Shown piece by piece: positions 7,603-16,503 of a DNA stretch of 64,000 nt. The stretch's first letter is position 1; every line of letters begins with the position of its first letter. Under the pieces are notes generated by a model. It searched no databases and was not told the DNA's origin. It saw only the letters and a program-made list of their open reading frames with translations. The position numbers were made by a program, and so were the translations under genes. Source of the stretch: Xanthobacter tagetidis (GTDB lineage Bacteria > Pseudomonadota > Alphaproteobacteria > Rhizobiales > Xanthobacteraceae); assembly GCF_003667445.1 (NCBI RefSeq), contig NZ_RCTF01000001.1, positions 186,001 through 250,000 of the forward strand, in the 5' to 3' direction.

Positions 7603-8112
7603 ATGGAGAGCACCGATCCCGCGCCCCCGGCCCCGGAGGGCATCCGCCTGTTCATCGATGCCGATGCCTGCCCGGTGAAGCAGGAGGCCTACAAGGTGGC
7701 GCTGCGCCATCTGGTGCCGGTGATCGTGGTGGCGAACGCGCCCATCGCCGTGCCGCGCGATCCGCTGGTGCACCGCGCGGTGGTGCCGGCCGGGCCGGAT
7801 GCGGCGGACGACTTCATCGCCGCGCGCGCCCGGCGGGGCGATGTGGTGGTCACCGCCGACATCCCGCTGGCGGCGCGCTGCGTGAAGGCGGGGGCCGACG
7901 TGATCGCCCCCTCGGGCCGGCCGTTCACGCCGGATTCCATCGGCATGGCGCTCGCCACCCGCAACCTGTTCGAGGACCTGCGCTCCCAGGGCGCCGTCAC
8001 GGGCGGGCCGAAGCCGTTCTCGCCGCGCGAGCGCTCGGCCTTCCTGTCGGCGCTGGACCTCGCCATCGTGCGCCTGAAGCGCGCCGGCCTGCTGCCCGCT
8101 CCCGCGCCCTGA
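7603..8112 (+). CDS. YaiI/YqxD family protein (UPF0178, DUF188)
   Basis: A 169-aa cytoplasmic protein. The [10 protein letters not shown] motif (17-26), [13 protein letters not shown] and a C-terminal [13 protein letters not shown] block define the UPF0178 family, which has a PIN-like fold with conserved acidic residues. Its role is not established; nuclease activity would be a guess from the fold. The start ATG 7603 was preferred over upstream starts that lie in the dispersed repeat, and gives the usual family length. It is divergent from the PAP2 gene and convergent with the hydrolase at 8219. Confidence 0.9.
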   Translation: MESTDPAPPAPEGIRLFIDADACPVKQEAYKVALRHLVPVIVVANAPIAVPRDPLVHRAVVPAGPDAADDFIAARARRGDVVVTADIPLAARCVKAGADVIAPSGRPFTPDSIGMALATRNLFEDLRSQGAVTGGPKPFSPRERSAFLSALDLAIVRLKRAGLLPAPAP

Positions 8113-8165
8113 ACGAACCGGGCGAGGCGCTCCCTTCCCCTCTCTGTGCCCCCGCTGCGAAGCGT

Positions 8166-8195
8166 GGATGGCCGGGACAAGCCCGGCCATGGCGG
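8166..8195. repeat. Short palindromic dispersed element (GGCCGGGACAAGCCCGGCC core)
   Basis: A palindrome between two convergent genes. A related copy with the core inverted (GGCCGGGCTTGTCCCGG) lies at 23261-23290. The position between converging genes fits a transcription-stop or mRNA-end function, which is inference. Confidence 0.6.
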
Positions 8196-8218
8196 CGGCT
8201 GCTGGCGGCCGATCCGCC

Positions 8219-9769
8219 CTATTCCTTCTCCAGCCGCACGGTCTGGTCCTCGATCGCGAGCACCAGCGCGCCGAGCTTGCCGTCGCCGCCGGCCTCGAAC
8301 TGGGCGAAGCCCAGCGGCGTGTCGCCGTTCAGCTTCACCACATTGGCGAAGCGGCCGGTGGGCAGCAGGCTGGCGGTGAAGACCAGGCCGTCGAACGGAT
8401 CGAGCCGCAGCTGCGCGCCGGTCGCCTCCAGCGTCAGGACCAGCGCGCCGGCCTCCGCGCTCAGCTTCGCCGCGCCGAGCACCGGGCCGACATAGGCGCC
8501 GGCGAGCGGGGCGAGGTCGCCGGCGGCACGCGGCGCCGCCGGGCGCTTGAAGCGGGCCTGCGCGGCGTCCGCCTGCGCCTTCGCCTTCTCCAGCGCGCCC
8601 TTCATCGGGTCGAGATCGGCGTCGCCCAGGAGCTTGCCGTAGATCCAGAAGGCCAGCGCGTCGGGAAAGCCGTTGTTCTCCGCATTGGAGAGCACCACCA
8701 CGCCGAAACCGTGCTCGGGCGCGAAGCCGAGATGGGCGCCGAAGCCCACCGTGCCGCCATTGTGCCAGACGATGCGACCGTTCGCGGTCTGCGTCGTCAC
8801 CCAGCCCATGTCGTAGGTGGAGACGTCGCTCATGGCGACCCGCGCCATGCGCGTGACCTTGAGGTTCTCCTCCGAGACCAGGCGCTTGCCCTCGTGGAGG
8901 CCGCCGGCCATCTGCAGAGCGAGCCAGCGCGTCATGTCGTCGAGGCTGGAATTGATGTCGCCCGCCCCGCCGAGGGCATAGGGGAAGACCGGGTCGAACG
9001 GCACCTCCACCGCGCCCTTCGGATCGTAGCGGTGGCCCACCGCATGGTTGGGCGCGGCGGCGATCGCCTCGGCGGTGAAGCTGGTGGAGGCCATGCCGAG
9101 CGGGCCGACGATCTCCTTCTGCGCCACCGCGTTCCAGTCCGCCCCATCGAGCGCGGCAGCGACGATGTCGCCCGCCACGAGGTGGGTGATGTTGGTGTAG
9201 GCGAAGCTGGAGCGGAACGAGGTGATGGGCGCGGCATGGCGCAGCGAGGCGACGAGCGCCTGAGGCCCGTAGCCCAGCATGGTCATGAAATCGTGCGCGT
9301 AGGGGGTGAGGCCCGAGCGCTGCGCGATGATGTCGAACAGCCGCATCTCCCGCGTCACCCACGGGTCCTTGAGTGCGAACCGCGGGTGGCGGTCGACGAT
9401 GGCATCGTCCCACTTCAGCGCCTTGCGGTCCACGGCGATGGCCATGGTGGTGGCGAGGAAGGCCTTGGTGGTGGAGCCGATCTGGAACACCGTCTTCGCG
9501 TCCACCGGCCGCGTGTCGCTCCTGGCGCGCACGCCGAGCGCCGTGCTGTAGGCGACCTTGCCGTCCACCACCACGGCGATCACTGCGCCCGGCACGTCGA
9601 AGCCCTTCATGCCGGCGGCGGCATAGGCCGCGATCTGCGGCCCCAGCGCTGCCGCGCGGTCGGCCATGGCGGCATCGGCGCGCGCCGGCCCGGCGGCACA
9701 GACGAGCGCGGCTGCGAGGCCGGCGGCGATAAGAACCCGTGACGTGGAAACTCCGGCTGGAACCCGCAT
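8219..9769 (-). CDS. Class C beta-lactamase-like serine hydrolase
   Basis: A 516-aa exported enzyme. After a signal peptide (about 1-31, ending ARA) the beta-lactamase/penicillin-binding fold shows S99-T-T-K102 (S-x-x-K), Y191-T-N193 (Y-x-N) and H336-N-G338 in the K-T/S-G position. A C-terminal domain of about 120 residues (DUF3471-like, from about 405) follows, as in EstB-type esterases and D-amino-acid peptidases. Family members are mostly esterases or peptidases rather than beta-lactamases. It lies 37 bp after glpD in the same direction and might be co-transcribed. The substrate is unknown. Confidence 0.85.
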   Translation of the reverse strand: MRVPAGVSTSRVLIAAGLAAALVCAAGPARADAAMADRAAALGPQIAAYAAAGMKGFDVPGAVIAVVVDGKVAYSTALGVRARSDTRPVDAKTVFQIGSTTKAFLATTMAIAVDRKALKWDDAIVDRHPRFALKDPWVTREMRLFDIIAQRSGLTPYAHDFMTMLGYGPQALVASLRHAAPITSFRSSFAYTNITHLVAGDIVAAALDGADWNAVAQKEIVGPLGMASTSFTAEAIAAAPNHAVGHRYDPKGAVEVPFDPVFPYALGGAGDINSSLDDMTRWLALQMAGGLHEGKRLVSEENLKVTRMARVAMSDVSTYDMGWVTTQTANGRIVWHNGGTVGFGAHLGFAPEHGFGVVVLSNAENNGFPDALAFWIYGKLLGDADLDPMKGALEKAKAQADAAQARFKRPAAPRAAGDLAPLAGAYVGPVLGAAKLSAEAGALVLTLEATGAQLRLDPFDGLVFTASLLPTGRFANVVKLNGDTPLGFAQFEAGGDGKLGALVLAIEDQTVRLEKE

Positions 9770-9806
9770 GCCCCGTCCCTCCCCGCGCGATGCCGCGCCC
9801 CTTGCC

Positions 9807-11330
9807 TCAGACTGCCACGCCGGCGTCGCGGGTCTCCATATAGTCGGCGAGCGCGACCGCGTCCGCCGGCGCGATGTGCAGGCCGAGCTTGGTGCGCCGC
9901 CACAGAATGTCGTCGGCGCTCATGGCCCATTCCCGGTCCATCAGGTGGTCCACCTCGCGCCGGCAGAGGTCCGGGCCGAACCAGGGGCCGAGTTCGGCCT
10001 CGGATCGCGCGTCGCCGAGGATGCGGAAGGCCATGGTGCCGTAGGCGAGGAACATGCGCCGCGCGATGCGCTTGTCGAGGAAGGCGAAACGGGTGCGCAG
10101 GAGCCGCAGCACCGTGTCGAATTCGGCGAAGGGAAAGTCGCCGCCGGGCAGCGCCGCCTTGCCGGTCCAGGACCCCGCCATGAGGGGCAGATGGGGCGCC
10201 AGCTTGTCGAGCGCGGCTTCGGCGAGGCGGCGGTGCGTGGTGAGCTTGCCGCCCAGAATTGTGAGAAGCGGTGCCGCCTCGCGCGGGGCGTCGAGGGCGA
10301 GCGCGTAGTCGCGCGAGGCGTCCTGCGCCGCTCCGGCGGCGTCGCCGGCAAGCGCACGCACGCCGGCGAACGCCCACACCACGTCGGACGGCGTGACGGG
10401 AGCGGCGAAGTATGCGCTCGCGGCGGCACACAGATAGGCGATCTCCTCGGGGCTCGCCTGCGCGTTCTCCGCAGGGCGGGAAACATCGCGGTCGGTGGTG
10501 CCGATGAGCGTGAAGTCGGCCTCATAGGGGATGGCGAAGACGATACGCCCGTCGGCAATCTGGAACACGTAGGCGCGCTCTTGCGGATAGAGCCTCGGCA
10601 CCACGATGTGGCTGCCCTGGACGAGGCGCAGGGGCGGAGCGGGATGCAGCTTCAGCGCATCGAGCACATCGCCCGCCCACGGGCCGGCGGCGTCCACCAG
10701 AGCGCGGGCGAGCACCTGCCCGCGCTGTCCGCCGCGCGCCACCGTGAGCCGCCAGAGCGCGCCCTCGCGGCGCGCCGCCACCACCTCGGTGCGGGTGAAG
10801 ACGTTGGCGCCCCGGTCCGCCGCGTCGCGCACGGTCAGTGCGACGAGGCGGGCATCGTCGGCGAAGCAGTCGGAATATTCCAGGCCGCGCACGTAGTTCG
10901 GCTTGAGCGGCGCGCCGAGCGGGTTGCCGGCGAGCTTGACGGACGCGCTGCGCGGCAGCGCGCCGCGGCCGGCCAGGAAATCATAGGCCATGAGGCCGAG
11001 GCGCAGCTTCCAGAAGGGCCGCATGCCGTCGCGGTGCGGCAGCACGAAGCGCAGCGGCCGCACCAAATGCGGGGCGATGGTCCGCAGCACCTCGCGCTCG
11101 GCCAGCGCCTCCCGCACCAGGCGCAGCTCGCCGTGCTCCAGATACCTCAGCCCGCCATGGATCAGCTTGGTGGAGGCGGAGGAAGTGCCGGACGCGAGAT
11201 CGTCCTTCTCGAACAGAACGACCTTCAGGCCACGGCCGGCGGCATCGCGGGCAATGCCGCCGCCATTGATCCCGCCCCCGATCACAGCAAGGTCATGGAT
11301 CGGGATAGCGGAGGTATCTTGTTGATCCAA
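9807..11330 (-). CDS. glpD: Glycerol-3-phosphate dehydrogenase (aerobic, FAD)
   Basis: A 507-aa membrane-associated flavoenzyme that oxidises glycerol-3-phosphate to dihydroxyacetone phosphate and passes electrons to quinone. The FAD-binding GGGINGGGIARDAAGRG starts near residue 18, followed by the GlpD hallmarks TSSASTKLIHGGLRYLE and PRLYP, and in the substrate domain GTTDRDV and GGKLTTHR. The length matches E. coli GlpD. No glpK or glpF is adjacent; the upstream SDR and acyl-CoA synthetase do not belong to glycerol use, so the gene stands alone functionally. The 94-bp gap upstream may carry its own promoter. Confidence 0.95.
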   Translation of the reverse strand: MDQQDTSAIPIHDLAVIGGGINGGGIARDAAGRGLKVVLFEKDDLASGTSSASTKLIHGGLRYLEHGELRLVREALAEREVLRTIAPHLVRPLRFVLPHRDGMRPFWKLRLGLMAYDFLAGRGALPRSASVKLAGNPLGAPLKPNYVRGLEYSDCFADDARLVALTVRDAADRGANVFTRTEVVAARREGALWRLTVARGGQRGQVLARALVDAAGPWAGDVLDALKLHPAPPLRLVQGSHIVVPRLYPQERAYVFQIADGRIVFAIPYEADFTLIGTTDRDVSRPAENAQASPEEIAYLCAAASAYFAAPVTPSDVVWAFAGVRALAGDAAGAAQDASRDYALALDAPREAAPLLTILGGKLTTHRRLAEAALDKLAPHLPLMAGSWTGKAALPGGDFPFAEFDTVLRLLRTRFAFLDKRIARRMFLAYGTMAFRILGDARSEAELGPWFGPDLCRREVDHLMDREWAMSADDILWRRTKLGLHIAPADAVALADYMETRDAGVAV

Positions 11331-11424
11331 AACGATTCTCTCCGTCTGGCCCGCGAGCGCAGAATGCCCCGAACCTAACGGAACGTCGAGTGAGCGGCTG
11401 GATCCCCTGCCGACCTCGCCCGGT

Positions 11425-12186
11425 CTAGAGCCCGATCAGACCCCCGGCGGCGAACCCGCCGTCGACGGCGATGTTCTGCCCGGTGACGAAGGAGGACTTC
11501 GCACCGTCGAGCAGGAAGCAGATGGCGCCCGCCACTTCGGCGGGGGCGGCGTAGCGGCGCATGGGCACGGTCTTCATCCAGCCCTCGCGCGCCTCGGCGG
11601 TGTGGAGCGCCTTCACCATGGGCGTCTCGATGGGGCCGGGCGAGACGGAGTTCACGCGGACGCCGAGCGGGGCGAACTCCACCGCAAGGATCTGGGTGAG
11701 CTGGATCACCGCCCCCTTCGACGAACCGTAGGCGGTGCGGCCGAGATTGCCGCGCATGCCGGACACCGAGGCGATGTTGACGATGGAGCCGTCCTTGCGC
11801 GGGGCCATGGCCTTCGCCGCCTCGCGCGCCACCAGGAAGGAGCCCACCACGTTCACGTCGAGGATCTTGCGGAACAGCTCCGGCGAGGTCTCCAGCGCCG
11901 GGATGTCGGCGGCGATGCCGGCCGAATTCACCACGCCCATGAGCGGGCCGAAATCGGCCTCCGCATCCTTCACCACGTTCGCCACCTGGGCCTCGTCGGT
12001 GACGTCGACGCGGGCGAAGCGCACCTGATCCCCATGGGCGGCGAGCGCGGTGCGGGCGCTGTCGATGCTGGCCTGGACCACGTCGGCGGCCACCACGCGC
12101 CAGCCTTCCACGAGCAGCGCCTCCACCACCGCGAGCCCGATGCCCGAGGCCCCGCCCGTCACGATCACGCTTCCTGCCTGAGACAC
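11425..12186 (-). CDS. SDR family oxidoreductase
   Basis: A 253-aa classical short-chain dehydrogenase/reductase. The NAD(P) motif TGGASGIG (10-17), NSAG (87-90), and catalytic S140, Y153 and K157 are present. D35 after the second strand (VVAADVV) suggests NAD preference. I chose the GTG at 12184-12186, because AAAGGAGAAG lies about 8 nt before it; an ATG at 12219 in frame has no such site. It follows the acyl-CoA synthetase gene by 158 bp in the same direction and, with the IclR regulator, may belong to a catabolic route for a hydroxy acid or alcohol. The substrate is not evident. Confidence 0.85.
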   Translation of the reverse strand: MSQAGSVIVTGGASGIGLAVVEALLVEGWRVVAADVVQASIDSARTALAAHGDQVRFARVDVTDEAQVANVVKDAEADFGPLMGVVNSAGIAADIPALETSPELFRKILDVNVVGSFLVAREAAKAMAPRKDGSIVNIASVSGMRGNLGRTAYGSSKGAVIQLTQILAVEFAPLGVRVNSVSPGPIETPMVKALHTAEAREGWMKTVPMRRYAAPAEVAGAICFLLDGAKSSFVTGQNIAVDGGFAAGGLIGL

Positions 12187-12344
12187 GATGCTTCTCCTTT
12201 TTGCTGCCTGCGTCGTCATTCGCGGGCGCCGGTTCCGTCGTTCGCGCGCCCCGGTTCCCGGAACCCCCGCGCCGCGAACTCCGCGCCGGCCCCGCCGTTC
12301 GCGTCCGTCCCCCGCACACGGGAGAGGGCCTTGGCCTTGGCTCC

Positions 12345-13976
12345 TCAGCCGGTCCGCGCGGGAGCGGGCGGCTCCAGCAGGCCGCGGGCCTCGATCTCCT
12401 CGCGGATCATCTTCTTGGTGATCTTGCCGTAGGCGGACTTGGGCAGCGCGTCCCAGAAGAACACCTTGCGGGGCAGCTTGTAGCGGGCGACCTTGCCGTC
12501 GAGGAACGCGATCAGCTCCTCGTCCGTGAGCGCCGCGCCCGCGCGCCGCACGCACACGGCGACGCCCACCTCGCCCCACATGGGGTCCGGCACGCCGAGG
12601 ATCGCCACCTCCGCCACCGCCGGATGGGTGAGCACCTGCTCCTCCACCTCGCGCGGATAGACGTTGGAGCCGCCCGATATGTACATGTCGGAGGCGCGGC
12701 CGGTGATGTAGACGAAGCCCTCCGCGTCCATGTGGCCGAGGTCGCCGGTGCGGAACCAGCCGTTGCGGAACGCCTTCGCATTGGCCTCCGGGTTATCGTA
12801 ATAGCCGGCGAACACGGCCGGGCCGGTGACGCAGATCTCGCCGGTGGCGAACGGCGCCACCGCGGCGCCCTGGTCGTCCTGGATCTCGACCTGCATGCCG
12901 GTGCGCTCATAGCCGCAGGTGCCGAGCTTCACATGCGGGCCGTCCTCCGCCTCATGCAGCGCGCAGGGCAGAACGGTGATGTTGCCCGTGACCTCGCCGA
13001 GGCCGAAATACTGCACCAGAACCTTGCCGAGCTTCCTCAGCGCGAACTTCTGGTCCTCCCGGTACATGGGCGCGCCGGCATAGATCACGTAGCGCAGGGA
13101 CGAATGGTCGAACTGGTCCACCGCCGGGTGCTCCACCATCAGCTTGGTGATGGTGGGCACGGTGAAGAGGTTGGTGACGCGCCATTCCTCCACCAGGCGC
13201 CAGGCCTCGGTGCCGTCGAAGCGCTCGGACGGCAGCAGGATGGTCTTCGCCGCCCGCGCCACCTGCACCAATTGGTGCACGCCCGCCCCGTGGGACAATG
13301 GCGCCACCACCAGGGAGGCGTCCTCGTGGGTGGTGCCGGGCATCAGGTCGCACAGATGGTTGGTGACCACGAACGCCATCTGGCCGTGGGTGAGCACGGC
13401 CGCCTTGGGGCGCCCGGTGGTGCCGGAGGTGAAGAAGAACCAGCACGGATCGTCCCGCTCCACGTCCGCGTCGCGGAAGGCCGTGCCGAGATAAGGCGCG
13501 AGCACGGCGTTGTAGTCCGGCCCGAAGTCCGCCGCGCCGATGGCGACGACGATGTCGATGGCGCCCGCCTCGGCGCGCGCCGCCGCGACGTGCTCGGGGA
13601 AGTCGGCATGGCAGATCATCGCCCGCGCGCCGGAGGCGGAGGCGAGATAGGCGACCTCGGAGGGCGTCTGGCGGAAGTTGGTGGGCACCCACACGGCGCC
13701 GAGGCGGAAGGCGACGAACATGCTCTCGAACATTTCGAGGCAGTTCTTCGACTGCACCAGGATGCGGTCGCCCTTGACGACGCCCTTGGCGGCGAGCGCC
13801 GCCGCCATGGCGTCCACCCGCGCGTCCATCTCGGCCCAGCTCACGTGCTGGGCGCCGTGCACGAAGCCGATCTCGCCCGGGAAGCGGCGGCCCGCCTGGC
13901 GCAGGAAATGAGCGAGGTTCATCACCCGGTCGCTGACGCGGGCAAGGCCGCCCCGCGGGGTGCCGGTGGCTGTCAT
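12345..13976 (-). CDS. AMP-forming acyl-CoA synthetase/ligase
   Basis: A 543-aa member of the ANL adenylating superfamily that activates a carboxylic acid with ATP and CoA. Visible are the P-loop TSGTTGRPK (183-191), YAGAPMYRED, the A8 region GWFRTGDLGHMDAEGFVYITGR and the C-terminal catalytic Lys region KSAYGKITKKMIREE. The ATG at 13974-13976 has CTGGAGG about 9 nt upstream. It sits between an IclR regulator (71 bp upstream) and an SDR. Divergent TRAP genes probably import its acid substrate, but chain length or aromatic nature cannot be told. Confidence 0.88.
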   Translation of the reverse strand: MTATGTPRGGLARVSDRVMNLAHFLRQAGRRFPGEIGFVHGAQHVSWAEMDARVDAMAAALAAKGVVKGDRILVQSKNCLEMFESMFVAFRLGAVWVPTNFRQTPSEVAYLASASGARAMICHADFPEHVAAARAEAGAIDIVVAIGAADFGPDYNAVLAPYLGTAFRDADVERDDPCWFFFTSGTTGRPKAAVLTHGQMAFVVTNHLCDLMPGTTHEDASLVVAPLSHGAGVHQLVQVARAAKTILLPSERFDGTEAWRLVEEWRVTNLFTVPTITKLMVEHPAVDQFDHSSLRYVIYAGAPMYREDQKFALRKLGKVLVQYFGLGEVTGNITVLPCALHEAEDGPHVKLGTCGYERTGMQVEIQDDQGAAVAPFATGEICVTGPAVFAGYYDNPEANAKAFRNGWFRTGDLGHMDAEGFVYITGRASDMYISGGSNVYPREVEEQVLTHPAVAEVAILGVPDPMWGEVGVAVCVRRAGAALTDEELIAFLDGKVARYKLPRKVFFWDALPKSAYGKITKKMIREEIEARGLLEPPAPARTG

Positions 13977-14046
13977 CTCATGGCCTCCAGGGATGAAAGA
14001 GTGCCCGGCGCAGGCGCGCGGGCGGATGGGATTTCGTAAGGCGCGT

Positions 14047-15015
14047 TCATGCCGCCCCCTCCTTGGCCGGCACGCGGGCGGACCCGGCGGGCCGCGCGGG
14101 CCCCCGGCTCTTCGCCGCCGCGCCGAGTGCGACCTCAAGCGCGTGCGCCTCGCGCAGCAGCAGCGCGGCGAGCTCCGGCTGCCGCTCGGGCGTGAGCCGC
14201 GTGTCGATGGCGGCGATGGAGAGCGCGCCGGCCGGGCGCCCCTCCGCATCGCGCACGACGACGCCGATGCCCCAGGAGCCGGAGACGTAGAGACCGGGAT
14301 TGAGCGCGTATCCGAGCCGGCGCGCCGCGCTCACCCCCTGCCTGAGGCGCTCGGGTGCGTAGCCGGGATAGTGCGCGGCGAGCGCGTCCCCGTTGGCGGC
14401 GAGGATGCGCTCCACCTCCGGATCGGGCAGCGCGGCGAGAATGGCGAGGCTGCCCGCGCCGACGCCGAGCGGATGCCGGTCGCCGGCCTGGAGCACGTGG
14501 GTGCGGATGGGAAAAGTGCCCTCCTCGCGGTGCAGGCACACGCCGAAGATGTCGCGCGGCACGGTGAGGAAGGCGCAGTCGCCGCTCTCGCGGGCAATGC
14601 GCGCCAGCGCGCCGAGCGAGAGCGTATGGATGCCGAATCGCGCCGAGGCCAGGGTGCCGAGCACATAGGCCTCGGGGCCGATATGGTAGCGCCGGCTCGC
14701 CTCGTCCTGGTCCACCAGGCCGGCGCGCACCAGCGCCAGCAGCACCCGGCGCACGGTGGGCTTGGGCAGGCCGGAGCGCTCGACGATGTCGGACAGGCGC
14801 CCGCCGTCCGGCCCCGCGCGGCCCACCAGGAGCAGCACGGCGATGGCGCGCTCGATGGCCTGGGTGCCGCCCGCCGCCGGCTCGTCGGCGGCGCGCGGGG
14901 CGGCAGACGCTGCAATCGCAGGCTTCGCAACCGAGGGCTTTACGGCTGCGCCCTTTGCGGCTTTGCTCTGGCCGGCCCGGCCCTTCGCCCGGCCCGTTCG
15001 CATGCCCGTATCCAC
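14047..15015 (-). CDS. IclR family transcriptional regulator
   Basis: A 322-aa regulator. An Ala/Lys-rich tail of about 50 residues precedes the winged helix (AIERAIAVLLLVGRAG, LSDIVERSGLPKPTVRRVLLALV, to about 115). An IclR effector domain follows (GDCAFLTVPRD, VGAGSLAILAALPD, WGIGVVVRDAEGRPAGALSIAAI). IclR proteins sense small organic acids and usually sit beside the catabolic genes they control. Here the gene is divergent from a TRAP importer and lies before an acyl-CoA synthetase and an SDR. Two related inverted repeats lie in the shared promoter region (15044-15060 and 15163-15181). Earlier residues of the N-terminal tail may not be translated if an internal start is used. Confidence 0.88.
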   Translation of the reverse strand: MDTGMRTGRAKGRAGQSKAAKGAAVKPSVAKPAIAASAAPRAADEPAAGGTQAIERAIAVLLLVGRAGPDGGRLSDIVERSGLPKPTVRRVLLALVRAGLVDQDEASRRYHIGPEAYVLGTLASARFGIHTLSLGALARIARESGDCAFLTVPRDIFGVCLHREEGTFPIRTHVLQAGDRHPLGVGAGSLAILAALPDPEVERILAANGDALAAHYPGYAPERLRQGVSAARRLGYALNPGLYVSGSWGIGVVVRDAEGRPAGALSIAAIDTRLTPERQPELAALLLREAHALEVALGAAAKSRGPARPAGSARVPAKEGAA

Positions 15016-15043
15016 GCCTGCTCCCCGTGACCCATCATGTGGT

Positions 15044-15060
15044 GATCCAGCATGTGGACC
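15044..15060. promoter_or_regulatory. Putative IclR operator, proximal to the regulator gene
   Basis: GATCCAGCATGTGGACC is an imperfect inverted repeat with TCCA and TGGA arms, 28 bp upstream of the IclR start. It shares the G-n-TCCA-N5-TGGACC pattern with the palindrome at 15163-15181, which suggests autoregulation. Confidence 0.5.
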
Positions 15061-15162
15061 TTGTTCTTGATTTCTTGCCGCCGATCGGCCAAACCGTTCG
15101 GCGCGAGACCATACCCCCCTTGCCTAATTGCCACAAGCGGGCGAGCATTGGGGCATAAAGTC

Positions 15163-15181
15163 AGGTCCATATCATGGACCT
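15163..15181. promoter_or_regulatory. Putative IclR operator, proximal to dctP (perfect palindrome)
   Basis: AGGTCCATATCATGGACCT is a perfect inverted repeat: 8-bp arms with a 3-nt spacer. It lies 49 bp upstream of the dctP start, in the divergent promoter region of the IclR gene. AT-rich sequence follows it. It is the best candidate site for IclR control of the TRAP genes. Confidence 0.65.
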
Positions 15182-15230
15182 GTAAATGATAATGCGGTCC
15201 GGATGGACCCTGTCAGGAGGAGAGCCAAGG

Positions 15231-16250
15231 ATGTCGCTGACCCGTCGCACCCTTTTGAAGGCGAGCGCCGCGAGCGCGCTGGTGGGCGGCATTGCCGCGC
15301 CGCACGTCGCCCGCGCCCAGGCTGCCGAATTCAGCTACAAGTACGCCAACAACCTGCCCGTCACGCACCCCATGAACGTGCGCGCCAACGAGATGGTGGA
15401 AGCCATCAAGAAGGAGACGAACGGGCGGGTCGAGATCAAGGTATTTCCCTCCAGCCAGCTGGGCGGCGACACCGACATGCTCAGCCAGCTGCGCTCCGGC
15501 GGCATCGAGTTCTTCACCCTCTCGCCGCTGATCCTGTCCACCCTGGTGCCGAACGCCTCCATCAGCGGCATCGGCTTCGCCTTCCCCGACTATGCCGCCG
15601 TGTGGAAGGCCATGGACGGCGAGCTCGGCGCCTATGTGCGCGGGCAGATCGCCAAGTCCGGCATCGTCGCCCTGGACAAGATCTGGGACAACGGCTTCCG
15701 CCAGATCACCACCTCCACCAAGCCGATCCAGACCGCCGCCGACCTCAAGGGCCTGAAGATCCGCGTGCCCGTCTCGCCGCTGTGGACCTCCATGTTCAAG
15801 GCGTTCGACAGCGCCCCGGCCTCGCTCAACTTCTCCGAGGTCTACACCGCGCTTCAGACCGGCGCCGTGGACGCCCAGGAGAACCCGCTCGCCATCATCT
15901 CCACGGCGAAGCTCTACGAGGTGCAGAAGTACTGCTCGCTCACCAACCACATGTGGGACGGCTTCTGGTTCCTCGCCAACCGGCGCGCGTTCGAGCGCCT
16001 GCCGGAGGACCTGCGCGCCATCGTCGTGAAGAACGTGAACGCCGCCGGCGTGAAGGAGCGCGCCGACGTGGTGGAGCTGAACGCCACCCTGCGCAAGGAA
16101 CTGGCGGAGAAGGGCCTCGCCTTCAACGAGCCGAAGGTGGACAGCTTCCGCGACCAGCTGCGCAAGGCCGGCTTCTACGCCGAGTGGAAGGGCAAGTACG
16201 GCGACGAGGCGTGGGCGACGCTGGAGAAGTATACCGGCCCGCTCTCCTGA
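15231..16250 (+). CDS. dctP: TRAP transporter substrate-binding protein DctP
   Basis: A 339-aa periplasmic receptor. The N-terminus MSLTRRTLLKASAASALVGG, with ARAQ near 24-27, is a twin-arginine-like signal peptide. The mature protein begins with a FSYKYANNLPVTHP pattern and carries SSQLGGDTDMLSQLRSG and the ALQTGAVDAQENP motif of DctP/SiaP receptors, which bind carboxylates through a conserved Arg (KIRVPVSP region). The ATG at 15231 has AGGAGGAG about 9 nt upstream. It forms an operon with the fused permease gene. Neighbouring IclR and acyl-CoA synthetase suggest an organic-acid substrate. Confidence 0.9.
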   Translation: MSLTRRTLLKASAASALVGGIAAPHVARAQAAEFSYKYANNLPVTHPMNVRANEMVEAIKKETNGRVEIKVFPSSQLGGDTDMLSQLRSGGIEFFTLSPLILSTLVPNASISGIGFAFPDYAAVWKAMDGELGAYVRGQIAKSGIVALDKIWDNGFRQITTSTKPIQTAADLKGLKIRVPVSPLWTSMFKAFDSAPASLNFSEVYTALQTGAVDAQENPLAIISTAKLYEVQKYCSLTNHMWDGFWFLANRRAFERLPEDLRAIVVKNVNAAGVKERADVVELNATLRKELAEKGLAFNEPKVDSFRDQLRKAGFYAEWKGKYGDEAWATLEKYTGPLS

Positions 16251-16284
16251 GCCTGTCTGACGAAGGCGATCCACTTCCGCGCGG

Positions 16285-16440
16285 ACACCCCCTCCCCTGC
16301 CCCTCCCCACAAGGGGGAGGGGTTCTCGCTGCACCGCCGCGGGGCTTCCGCGGCCTCCCCTCCCCCTTGTGGGGAGGGGCGAGGGGGGGTGGGGGTGCTG
16401 CGAGACGGGAGTGATGCCCTCCCCCGCAAGCGGGAGAGGG
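16285..16440. repeat. Palindromic REP-like element between dctP and dctQM
   Basis: Two long arms (about 16285-16322 and 16357-16391) are nearly perfect inverted repeats, sharing CCCCTCCCCCTTGTGGGG on opposite strands and separated by about 34 nt. A second hairpin with 11-nt arms and an AA loop lies at 16417-16440. Such G/C-run hairpins are typical dispersed intergenic elements. Placed between receptor and permease genes, the structure could cut transcription or protect the upstream mRNA. Confidence 0.75.
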
Positions 16441-16503
16441 GATAGCCTGCCACAACATCCCCCACGGCGGGGACCACGCCTTTCCGAAGTCAGGACCTCC
16501 GCC

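Noticed and set aside
8219..9769. Antibiotic-resistance beta-lactamase
   Set aside because: The S-x-x-K and Y-x-N motifs are shared with many esterases and peptidases; length and the extra C-terminal domain fit those rather than AmpC.
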